From NCBI GenBank assembly GCA_963969495.1, contig OZ018329.1:151415582-151479581 (forward strand): 64,000 bases of DNA, written 5' to 3'. Positions 20,520-29,613 of the stretch are shown piece by piece. The position numbers and the translations under genes are program-made. The notes beneath the pieces are model-generated. The model saw only the letters and a program-made list of their open reading frames with translations, was not told the origin of the DNA and ran no database searches. Every line of letters begins with the position of its first letter. The first letter of the stretch is position 1. Source of the DNA: Ceratothoa steindachneri. Its lineage: Eukaryota > Arthropoda > Malacostraca > Isopoda > Cymothoidae.

Positions 20520-21871
20520 GGTATGAATGCCTACGTGGCCAAGTTGACCTGCACATGTCTCCCTTGTCAATGTGCAAAGGTTCAATGCTACACAAAATAC
20601 CCTCTGGCTGCTTTTCCACTCCCATCAGCACATTTTGACGCTGTTTACATCGATGCGGTTGGTCCTCTACCCTTTTTGCGTGGTTGCACTTACCTTCTCA
20701 CCATGATCGATCATTTTACCTCTTGGCCAGAGGCAGTTCCTATCCCGAACATCAGAGCTTCCACTGTAACTCGAGCCTTTGTCTCAGCTTGGGTTGCTCG
20801 TTTTGGTGTCCCATCAACTATCATGACTGATCAAGGTAGCAAATTTTAATCCCACCAATGGGATGCACTCATGTCAGTGCTTGGCTCCTTTCATCTCCGT
20901 ACCACTAGCTACCATCTCCAGAGTAACTCTAAGGTGGAATGTTTACACAGGACTCTCAAGGAAAGCTTACGCCCCACTGACCCCAACATCACTTGGGTGG
21001 ACAAGCTACCTTTAATTCTCCTGGGAATTTGTGCCTCCTTGAAAGAGGATTTGAATTGCTCTGCTGTAGAACTTATCTATGGTATGCAACTTCGTCTTCC
21101 AGGTCAATTCTTTTCTTCCGCTGACTGCCCTCTTCCTTCCATCATACACCCGGCTGCATACATACACAATTTAGTATGGGCGATGTCTGAGGTAAAGCCG
21201 ACCGCGAAAGAGTGCCTGCTAATCAGAAACCTTTCGTGCCAAAAGAGATGGCAACTTGCTCTCATGTGTTTGTCCATCATGATTCCACTCTCACATCCTT
21301 GCAACCTGTCTATGACAGACCCGTTCTCATCGTCTCCAGGAAGCCGAAATTCTTGGTACTGCAGCTTGGCACCAAGCAGGATATGGTTTCCATCAATCAG
21401 CTTAAACCCACTTTCATAGAGGCCGTTCATCTGGAACAGCCACTACCTTTCTCTTCCACTAATACAAGTTCAGTGGTCATCCCAGCCAACCTTCCACACC
21501 CAACTATTCTTCAACATTTCCCAATCAACTAACTCCACTTCCGAACCCTTGCCAACCTTGCAAACCCTCCGCCAACCATCTCTACACCCCCTATTTCTTC
21601 TTCCCAACTGCTGCCGCCTCCCTTTTTTTTGCAGGACCACTCGACAGCAGCTAGACAACACCAAGTGACCAACGTGCAACTCCTGACAGTCACCTTTTCG
21701 GGAGGCCCAGAACAATCATCACCCAACACTCTGGTCCTCGTTCATGACAATCTCCCGCCTCAACCGAGTGGCACTATTAATCACCACCTGAGCCGCAATC
21801 CAAGTCAGCCAATTGGCACCATGACCAGTTCTGGATGCATTGTAAGGAGGCCTTGTCGCTATATAGACTAA
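20520..21871 (+). pseudogene. GyB-1: gypsy integrase and pol C-terminus, 5'-truncated
   Basis: This begins in the integrase zinc-finger region (TCTCLPCQCAKVQ), continues through FDAVYIDAVGPLP (first catalytic Asp) and TIMTDQGSKF (second Asp), and reaches SNSKVECLHRTLK (catalytic Glu). C-terminal motifs follow (YDRPVLIVSRKPKFLVLQLG). It ends with a Pro/Ser-rich tail and CIVRRPCRYID before a stop at 21869. A TAA interrupts the core just after GSKF (20847) and a frameshift lies near 21210. It matches the minus-strand GyB-2 (about 39600-40560), so both are copies of one family with the standard gypsy order. No RT or LTR is present. The CRb-1 LINE 3' end abuts the pol stop codon. Confidence 0.85.
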
Positions 21872-22240
21872 AAATTTATGTAAATAAAACTTATCAGCCC
21901 CGCAACTGGTTAAGCAGCATCCAACAGTCTTCTTGTTAATGGAGCAGGCAGCCTTCTCAGACTTATTCGTAGCTCCGGACATTCTTCAAATAATTTGCCA
22001 ATTTTTTATTTGAATGGATTTATTGACCTTGCATAGACCGTTTGATCATCTAAATTGTTCCATTCATCAATAACTCTTTGATTAAAGGAGAACTTTCTGA
22101 TATTCAATCTTGATCTATCCTTAAAGATTTTCAAGACATGACCTCTAGTTCTTCTATCATCACTTATTGTAAAAAAAAAAATTCCTTTCTTAATCCTTCA
22201 TAACCATGCATTATCTTAAAATTCTCTATTAAATCACTTC

Positions 22241-22432
22241 TATGTCAACTCGGATGACCTATGATGAGCCCTTGTGGCTTTTGTCATCTGTTATATTATA
22301 TTGTGGGGGACTTTGATTTTGTCTTCCCCTGGTGATGGTGCTTTTTGTGGGTGGGTTTTGACGGAGGCGGATGACCTTTGATAGGCCCTTGTGGCTTTTG
22401 TCATCCGTGTAATTATGTTATGTTAGGTTATG
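22241..22432 (+). repeat. CRa 3'-tail insertion in CRb-1
   Basis: About 190 bp of CRa 3' UTR containing both stem-loops (22251-22290, 22368-22407) and the ATGTT tail, with no coding sequence. ATGTCA occurs at both edges, a possible short TSD. It contains the intact sequence GGTGATGGTGCTTTTTGTGG, which is the empty site matching the Mer-2 insertion. Confidence 0.8.
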
Positions 22433-24166
22433 CTAATGTCATAAGATTACAACTTCTTAATCTATTTTCATATGATTCATTTCTTAAATCAGTAATCATT
22501 TTAGTAGTTCTTCTTTGCACTTTTTCTATATTATATGTCTTGTCGATTAGTATGCCTCCCCGCCTGTGAACAATATTCCAAAATAGGTCTGACTAAGCTT
22601 TTGTAAAGATTTATAATATTAAATTTTGTCTTTTTGTCAATTGTTCTTTTTATTGTCCCCAGAACATAATTTGCTTTATAAACAATTTTGGCTATGCGCT
22701 CACTTGGTTTTAAAGTATTATGTACTATTACACCTAAATCCATTTCTGTAACAGCATTTTCAATATCTTCTTATGCCAGGCTATATACAGCATTTACATT
22801 ATTAAATCCTACATTTATAGTTTTACACTTTCTAACATTGAAAATCATCTGCCAATCCTCTGATCATTTATGAAGTTTTCTTAAGTCTTCCTGAAGGACT
22901 CTAATTTCCTCATCATTTGAGCTAGTCCCGAAGATCTTTATATCATCAGCAAATTTTAGAATATTTGATTTAATATTTTCGTCAATATCATTAATAAATA
23001 CTAGGAATAATATCGGCCCCAATACTGAACCTTGTGGCACAATACTACTTATATTATTCCAAGTCGATTTTTGCCCCTGTATTACAACTCTTTGCCTTCT
23101 GGAAGTTAGCCATTCATCTATCCATCTCACTATTCCTTCTCCAAAACCTTGACTGCTCAATTTGAGTAATAATCTCTGATGAGGCACCTTATCAAATGCT
23201 TTCACAAAATTCAGGTATATGATATCTACTGGGTATCCCTCATCAACATATTTAGTTACCTTTTCAAAAAATGCAACTAGATTTGTCAGACAAGACTTTT
23301 TAGGTAAAAAAAACATGTTGACTATCTTTAATTATATTCCTTTCTAATAGGTGTTTTAACATATCTTTTCTAAGTAATTTTTCAAAAACTTTGCTGCCTT
23401 AGGATGTTAAACTGACTGGTCTATAGGACGATACTGAATTTTTTGGTGCTCTTGACCCTTTATAGATTGGAGTAATGTTCGCTTCCTTCCAGTCACTTGG
23501 TATTTGTCCATGCACATAACTGTGATTAAACATAATTTCCAATGGCTTTGATATCAAATGTCTAAGGTTTCTAAGGACTATATTAAAAATGTTTATTTCC
23601 AGGTGCTTTTTCTGGATCTAAGTCTGCTAAAATTTTATGTATAGCAGTTTTGTATAAATCAACATCATTCACCATATCATTTCCATCATATATTTTTGGG
23701 GGTTGTGATATGTTTTCTAGCCTTTCACTTGTAAAACAGATGTAAAATATTCATTAAATTTATTTGCCATTTGGAGATACTCTGTTACAGTTTCACCATT
23801 TTCATTTTCTAAAGGTCCAACCTCCTCCTTAAGAGTTAATTTGCTTCTTACATATTTATAGTAGATTTGGGGGTCTCTTAATCTGCTGTGAAATTTTCCA
23901 TTCAAACTTTCTCTTGGCTTTTCTTATTTCTCTTCCTAACTCTTTCATTGCATTTTTATATTTTTCATTGTGCTGAAAGTCTGGATTTTCTCTATATCTT
24001 TTCCACCATCTAGTTTTGTTTTTTCTTTTTCTTGCTATATGTATATTCCACCAAGGTGGCTTAGGTTTGGCTTTGCTTCTTATCTTTACTGGAACACATA
24101 AATTTATTTTTCTGTTGATGTTCTTTTTTAAATAAATCCCACATTTCATATGTATTTTTATCTTTA

Positions 24167-24294
24167 AGAATTTTGATCCATTCAACTTTTCTAAATTCTT
24201 CTAATTTTCTGAAGTCAGCATTCCTATAATCAAGATATTTCTCTTTCCAATTCAAATCCAACGTTGGTAAAGATATACAAAATTGCACAATATT
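24167..24294. repeat. Duplicated segment of CRb-1, copy 1
   Basis: Direct repeat of 24437-24568, about 95% identical, separated by about 140 bp of endonuclease sequence. It is a local duplication within the LINE. Confidence 0.75.
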
Positions 24295-24436
24295 GTGATC
24301 ACTACTACTAAAATGTGATTTTACTTTAACATTGTCTACTAGATTATCATTTGAAGTTAATATTAAATCTAAAATACCGTTCTGTCGTGTTGGTTCGCCT
24401 ACATGCTGCATGAGAAAATTATCCATAGTTAAATCA

Positions 24437-24568
24437 AGAAATTTTGATTCAGTCAACTTTTCTAAATTCTTCTTCTAATTTTCTGAAGTCAGCATTCCTA
24501 TAATCAAGATATTTCTCTTTCCAATTCAAATCCAACATTGGCAAAGATATACTAAATTGCACAATATT
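24437..24568. repeat. Duplicated segment of CRb-1, copy 2
   Basis: Second copy of 24167-24294, ending at ACAATATT exactly where the CRa-2 LINE begins. Confidence 0.75.
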
Positions 24569-25323
24569 TACTGGATTTTATGGATTATGTAACTAAAGAA
24601 TTAGATAGAGGTGAGAAAGTTGATGTGATCTACTTAGATTTCAGCAAAGCTTTTGATAAGGTTCCACATAGAAGACTAGTTCATAAATTAAAGCTGCATG
24701 GGATATGTGGGAAGATTTTAAATTGGATAACTGAATAGCTGAAAAATAGGAAACAGAGAGTTGTACTGAATGGAGTGAGGTCAGAGTGGAGGAATGTTAT
24801 TAGTGGCGTACCTCAGGGATCAGTTTTAGGCCCTTTATTATTTATAATCTATGTAAATGATCTTGGGCAAGGTGTAGATAGCAAAGTGTCAATTTTTGCT
24901 GATGACACTAAATTGGCAGCTGTAGTCAAAGAGGTTGAGGGTAGCTTTAAAGTGCAAGGTGACTTAAATAAGTTGTTAGCTTGAGCTCAGAAGTGGCAGA
25001 CGACTTTTAACCTTAATAAATGCAAAGTTATTAACATGGGGAGAGATAATAGGGAATTTAGCTATGAGATGGATGGGTATTGGCTTAATTCAGTTGAAGA
25101 TGAGAAGGACTTAGGAGTAGTAGTAGATAGGTCACTGAAATTTTCAAAGCAGTGCATTGAGGCCAAAAATAGAGCAAATAGGGTGCTAGGTTACATTAAA
25201 AGAAATGTTAGCTACAAGAGTAAGGAGGTCATCCTTAAACTATACAACTCTTATGTCAGGCCACATTTAGAGTACTGTATACAGGCATGGTCACCACATT
25301 TTAGACATGATATAAACTTTTAA
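24569..25323 (+). pseudogene. CRa-2 ORF2: reverse transcriptase palm and thumb
   Basis: The frame gives LLDFMDYVTKELDRGEKVDV, IYLDFSKAFDKVPHRRLVHK, SGVPQGSVLGPLLFIIYVND and the catalytic FADDTKLA, then the thumb (NLNKCKVINMG, SVEDEKDLGVVVDRSLKFSK, RNVSYKSKEVILKLYNSY). In-frame stops occur at the TAG near 24737 (WITE-stop-LKNRK) and the TGA near 24982 (KLLA-stop-AQKW), and the frame ends at the IN-3 insertion. Tyr is kept in RNVSYKSK, where CRa-1 and CRa-4 have a stop. The C-terminal remainder resumes at 27824 (MFSFERRCVRGDMIDLFKIF, 27886 onward) and runs to about 28110. Confidence 0.85.
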
Positions 25324-25327
25324 AGTC

Positions 25328-25340
25328 AGTACAAAGGAGG
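25328..25340. repeat. Target-site duplication of IN-3, left
   Basis: AGTACAAAGGAGG, identical to 27811-27823. Confidence 0.9.
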
Positions 25341-27810
25341 TTTTTTGTTTTTTTTCAAGGGGCTATCTGGCGACTGCCCAGATAGCCCCTTTAAAATAAA
25401 AATTTTAACAGAAACAACAAAAAGGGGATAACAATCAGGGAGCAAGCTCCGGAATCGAGGGAAGGTCCCCCAGCCATAGTGCACGTACTCAACCCAAGTA
25501 CAAGGGACAGGGGGTAGCGACCCCGCCCATCCCGGTACCGGGACAGGCAACGTACGCGAAGATCACCCAGACTGGAACATTCAACAAGAATGTGCCGAAC
25601 AGTCTGGGGGACGACGATGTCATCGCAATAGGGCGCAGGCGAGCGCTCCATCAAATAGCGATGCGTCACACGAGTGTGTCCGATTCAGAGACAACAGAAA
25701 GCGACCTGAAGCCGTCGCAGCATTGGGGGATACGTCCATGGGAACAGTCGCGGCGCAATGGCATGCAACTTTAAGTTCCCTTTGACCGTCTCAGAATCTT
25801 CTTTGCCAAGCAGAAGTGCACCACCTTAGTCTTGGCCAAAGAAAACCGAAACCTGTGCACTTTGGCATAGCGAGAGACGCGGTTCAATGCCTGTTGGAGT
25901 CAATGCGCCAAAAGAGACCGAAAGGTCGGCCACGTAGAGCGTAGCGAGAACATCTTTCTGCAGCACCGAGGTGATGCCATTGATGCTCAGGGCAAAGAGT
26001 GTGACACTGAGGACACTTCCCTGCGGGACACCCTCTTCCTGCTCCTTTGGGCCAGAGAGGGCTCCCCCCACCCTTTCGCGGAATAGACGATCTCGCAAAA
26101 ATTCAGATATAAACATTTGGAGGCATCCCCTCGCCCCCATCGTGTGGAGAGTCTCCATGATATCGTATCGCCATGCGGTGTCATAGGCCTTCTCCAGATC
26201 GAAAAACACTGTGGCGTAGTGCTGTCTACGAAGGAAAGCCTCGCAGATGGCATTTTCCAGCCGGAGCAGAGCATCCGACGTGGAGTGGAACTTGCGGAAG
26301 CCGCACTGTGCAGAAGACAGATGGCCTCCGCTGTCCAGGAAATAGGCTAATCTAACATTTACCAATTTCTCCATCAACTTGCACACGCAAGATGTTAGAG
26401 AGATTGGGCGGAAACTGGTCGGAGTAGAGTGATCTCTCGCCGGTTTGCGAAAGGCGAGCACAGTAGCGATTCGCCAGGAGTCTGGGAGAAGACCCTCCAC
26501 CCAGATCCTGTTGAACAAATCTAAGAGAAAGGCCATGCCTCGCTCACCCAAGTGTCGAAGCATGGCGTACGGGACATCGTCCATCCATGGGCGGTGTCCG
26601 CGCACGAAGCGAGACTGGAGCAGCATTCCGAGATTGTGGTCCCATTCTCCTGGAGAACGGGAGGGGGATCCTGCGAGAACTTGCCCCAAATCCTTTTGAC
26701 TCGCCTCCATACCTCTGCTAAAGGGGTCTTCCTATTAAGAGAAGACACGTATGCCCACCAAGAAGAGCAGCAGGCGTGCTTTGAAATATACCGGAACCTA
26801 GCCCAACGAAATTCAGCGACAGTGAAATCGTTCGGGCGGCGCTTATAGCACATGTAGGCATAACACTTGTGTTTGAGGGCCATCTCACACTCGGCCAACC
26901 ACCATAGGAGTGGTCAGCGTGCAAAACGGCCAGACTACCTAGGAATAGTAGTCAGGCCCACGGCGATGAGGTTGCCGGAGAAGAACTCAAAGGCCTCATC
27001 TACCGACCTAAACTCCTTGACTGAGATAGAAAATTCAGTCATTTCCTGAAATGCAGGCCACCGAGGTGGGCTCTCAGGCGGCAGTTGCCCTGAAAATGAT
27101 ATTTGAATGGGAAAGTGATCACTACCATGGAGGTCATCGACCACTTCCCAATCAAAATCAGGCTGTGCCTTCAGAGAGCACAAAGATAGGTTAAGGCAAG
27201 AAAATGAAGCGGTTCTCGGACAGTGATGCGTAAACTCATCCACGTTTAAGACACCCATCTCAAGCTCTTCGATCAGATTGGAAAGGACTTGTCCCCTGGG
27301 ATTTATGGAGTAATCTCCCCAGAGAGGATGCCTGCCGTTCAGATCTCCAAGCGAGAGAAAGGGCCTCGGCAACCGTGCCACGACGCGTCGAAGTCAGCTG
27401 ACGGTGGAATGTACACAGAAATGATAGTATATCTCCTATCCAGGTGCAGCTGCACAGCCACTGCCTGAAATGAGGTATCTAAAGAGAAAGGAAGAACGGA
27501 GACATCATGCCGGGTGTAAACCGCGCATCCCCCAGCTCAGCCATCACATCGTGATGGGGTCGCAATACCCTTATACCCCGGGAGGGCAGGCAGGGGGCAC
27601 GCCCCTAGCATGGTCTCCTGCAAAAAGATAGCTAACGGGGAATGGGGCGAGACGAGCCTCCGCAGCTCCTCCCAGTTGGCCCGGAGTCCACGGTAATTCC
27701 ATTGAAGGAATATGCCCTCCAGGCCTAGCTCGGAGGAGACGCGGGGGCCCTCCTCGAACTGAAGACCCTCACAGGAATGGCCGTACGCTTCCCGGGGGCA
27801 GAACCCCAGG
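25341..27810 (-). mobile_element. IN-3: truncated and internally deleted I/Nimb-type LINE
   Basis: Minus-strand copy of the IN-2 family flanked by a perfect 13-bp TSD, inserted in CRa-2. It is 5'-truncated at the CPREAYGHSCEGLQF codons just before ORF2. Compared with IN-2 it lacks about 1.16 kb, covering the end of RT and most of RNase H. The junction near 25811 carries GCAG, present at both deletion edges (14568 and 15735 in IN-2). It also lacks about 100 bp between endonuclease and RT (near 26620). It keeps SGSDHFPIQI, GFRPISLTSCVCKLMEKLV and the EEGVPQGSVLS block, with LYVADLS replacing the catalytic LYVDDLS. It retains bases whose loss broke IN-2, so it is not derived from IN-2. Confidence 0.9.
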
Positions 27811-27823
27811 AGTACAAAGGAGG
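27811..27823. repeat. Target-site duplication of IN-3, right
   Basis: AGTACAAAGGAGG, identical to 25328-25340; the CRa-2 sequence resumes with GTAACAAAAATAAT. Confidence 0.9.
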
Positions 27824-28235
27824 GTAACAAAAATAATACCATCCCTGAAGCACCTTGAATATAAAGATGACTAAGGGTATTAAATATGTTTTCATTTGAA
27901 AGAAGGTGTGTGAGGGGAGATATGATTGATCTTTTTAAAATCTTTTCTGGGATGGATAAATTGGATTTCAGCAAGTTATTTGAGTTAGAAGGTAGTAATA
28001 GAACTAGAGGCCACCACTTAAAGATTAAAAAACAGAGGTGCAGAGTGGATGTTAGAAAATATTTTTTCATTAACAGAGTGGTAGATTATTGGAATAGTTG
28101 CCACCTGAGACTGTAGACAGCCCAAGCGCAGATTGGATGATTATATGGGGATGGAGGGTTAATTTCTTACTCTTTGGTATGGGGATACGTTTCTTGACTC
28201 ATTCCTGTGGATGCAGTTTCTTTTTATTGTATATT

Positions 28236-28655
28236 TTGGGGTACTTTGATTTTGTTTTTGACAGACTCCTATGGAGGCTTTAAATTATATATTGTATATG
28301 CATGGTTGGACATAATCCTATGGATTGTTAAATTGTAGATGCATGATCTGACAAAATCCTAAGGATGCATTATATGGGTGAGATTTGATGGATACGGATG
28401 ACCTTTGATAGGCCCTTGTGGCTTTTGTCATCCGTGAAATTATGTTATGTTATGACTGACTTTGATTTTGTTTTTGACAGACTCCTATGGAGGCTTGAAA
28501 TTATATATTGTAGATGCATGGTTGGACATAATCCTATGGATTGTTAAATTGTAGATGCATGATCTGACAAAATCCTATGGATGCATTATGTGGTGAGATT
28601 TGATGGAAACGGATGACCTATGATAGGCCCTTGTGGCTTTTGTCACCCGTGAAAT
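28236..28655 (+). repeat. Tandemly repeated CRa 3' UTR tail
   Basis: Two successive ~205-bp units (28236-28440 and 28458-28655) share GACAGACTCCTATGGAGGCT, GCATGGTTGGACATAATCCT, the stem-loop CGGATGACC...GTCATCCG and an ATTATGTT-type end. The second unit ends directly at the start of CRa-3 (about 28660). Confidence 0.8.
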
Positions 28656-28659
28656 TAGA

Positions 28660-29223
28660 TTAGCTCAGGGAATTATGAGAGGACATTATAGTACTGAAAG
28701 TAGAATGGACTTGGCAGATAACAGAAATAGGTTCCAAGGCGATAGAGGTGAGGTCATTCAAGTTTCAAGAGGTGCTTCAGGGATAGGGGGGTTAAATTGT
28801 TTCTATACAAATGCTCATAGTCTTAGAAACAAGAAGGATGAGCTATTTAGTTATATTAGCAATGAGGATATAGATATATTATGCGTTACTGAATCATGGG
28901 TTAATGAAATAGAATTTAGTGACACTATAAGTGAATTTGATTTACAGGGCTATAATATGTACATTAGTCAAAGGACAGGTAGGATTGGTGGAGGAATAAT
29001 TATCTACATAAAAAACAACATTGTTTCAAGTTTAAATACTTCAATAAAGCAGGATGGAGTTGAGTCACTTTGGATAGATATTAGGTTCAGTAAAAATAGA
29101 ATGGTGCATTTGGGAGCTTTTTACAGGCCACCTGGGCAGACTGATGATATGGATGAACTAATGATAAGGGAAATAAGTAAGGAATGTGAAACAGATGCAG
29201 TTATTATTGGGACTTCAACTTAA
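28660..29223 (+). pseudogene. CRa-3 ORF2 N-terminus: AP-type endonuclease
   Basis: After GIMRGHYSTESRMDLADN come the endonuclease blocks CFYTNAHSLRNKKDELF (Asn of motif I), DILCVTESWVNE (catalytic Glu), GGGIIIYIKNN, SLWIDIRF, LGAFYRPPGQTDD and DAVIIG. One G is missing at about 29213 (ATTATTGGGACTTC, against ATTATTGGGGACTTC in CRa-4), so the GDFN motif is frameshifted to G-TST-stop. The correct frame continues as NSVDWKNMIGRD to the CRc-1 insertion at 29357. The enzyme would nick target DNA for reverse transcription. Confidence 0.9.
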
Positions 29224-29613
29224 ACTCTGTGGACTGGAAAAATATGATAGGTAGGGATAGAACAAGTGGCAGGTTCATAGAATGCTTTGAGGATAATTTT
29301 TTGAATCAATTTGTTAATGAGCCAACGAGGAGGAAAAATATATTAGATTTAGTACTTACATAAGAACATAAGAAAAGAAGGAGACTGCAAAAGACCATTC
29401 ATGGCCTACACTTGGCAGCTCCTGTTCCAGTCAACACACAAAAGATTTCTTACCAGAGAAAAGTCATCAACATTGTCACCCTTTAAGGAGTTCGTCAGAT
29501 CTAATCTACAATATACATAAAATGCATCCAGAGGATTATGTCCATTCATGCAACCGCAAAATATAATCTCCCCACTCCTTAGAAAAATATATACATATGT
29601 ACATAAAAAAAAG

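Larger units (their letters stand above)
21990..24456 (-). pseudogene. CRb-1 ORF2: endonuclease C-terminus and RT, multiply broken
   Basis: Minus-strand pieces are LMQHVGEPTRQNGILDLILT and SSSDHNIVQF (endonuclease end, 24300-24420), PPWWNIHIARKRKNKTRWWK (linker, near 24020-24060) and the frames at 23717-23905. RT motifs are IIYLNFVKAFDKVPHQRLL, SIVPQGSVLGPILF and KFADDIKIFG (22864-23316), with GFGEGIVRW between. The thumb region is at 22531-22743, and a C-terminal RTRGHVLKI...RKFSFNQRVIDEWN block lies near 22040-22150. Changes such as SIVPQGS for the usual SGVPQGS, together with many frameshifts, show decay. The catalytic FADD is retained. The protein would have been an ORF2p acting at chromosomal target sites. 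Confidence 0.8.
21872..24568 (-). mobile_element. CRb-1: 5'-truncated CR1-like LINE of a second family
   Basis: This is a minus-strand LINE with its 3' end near 21872 and its 5' end in the endonuclease domain near 24450, followed by a partial duplication. It is A/T-rich and heavily mutated. A truncated CRa tail (22241-22432, opposite strand) is inserted into its 3' part. The PHD and endonuclease fragments at 37720-38625 are probably a second copy of this family or a near relative. Confidence 0.75.
24569..28440 (+). mobile_element. CRa-2: 5'-truncated CR1-like LINE, split by IN-3
   Basis: Plus-strand copy of CRa, made of 24569-25340 and 27824-28440. It starts within RT and ends with a stem-loop (28396-28435) and ATGTT tail. 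It is more diverged from CRa-1, -3 and -4 than those are from each other (for example HGICGKILNWITE). IN-3 inserted into the thumb region, giving a 13-bp TSD. Confidence 0.85.
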
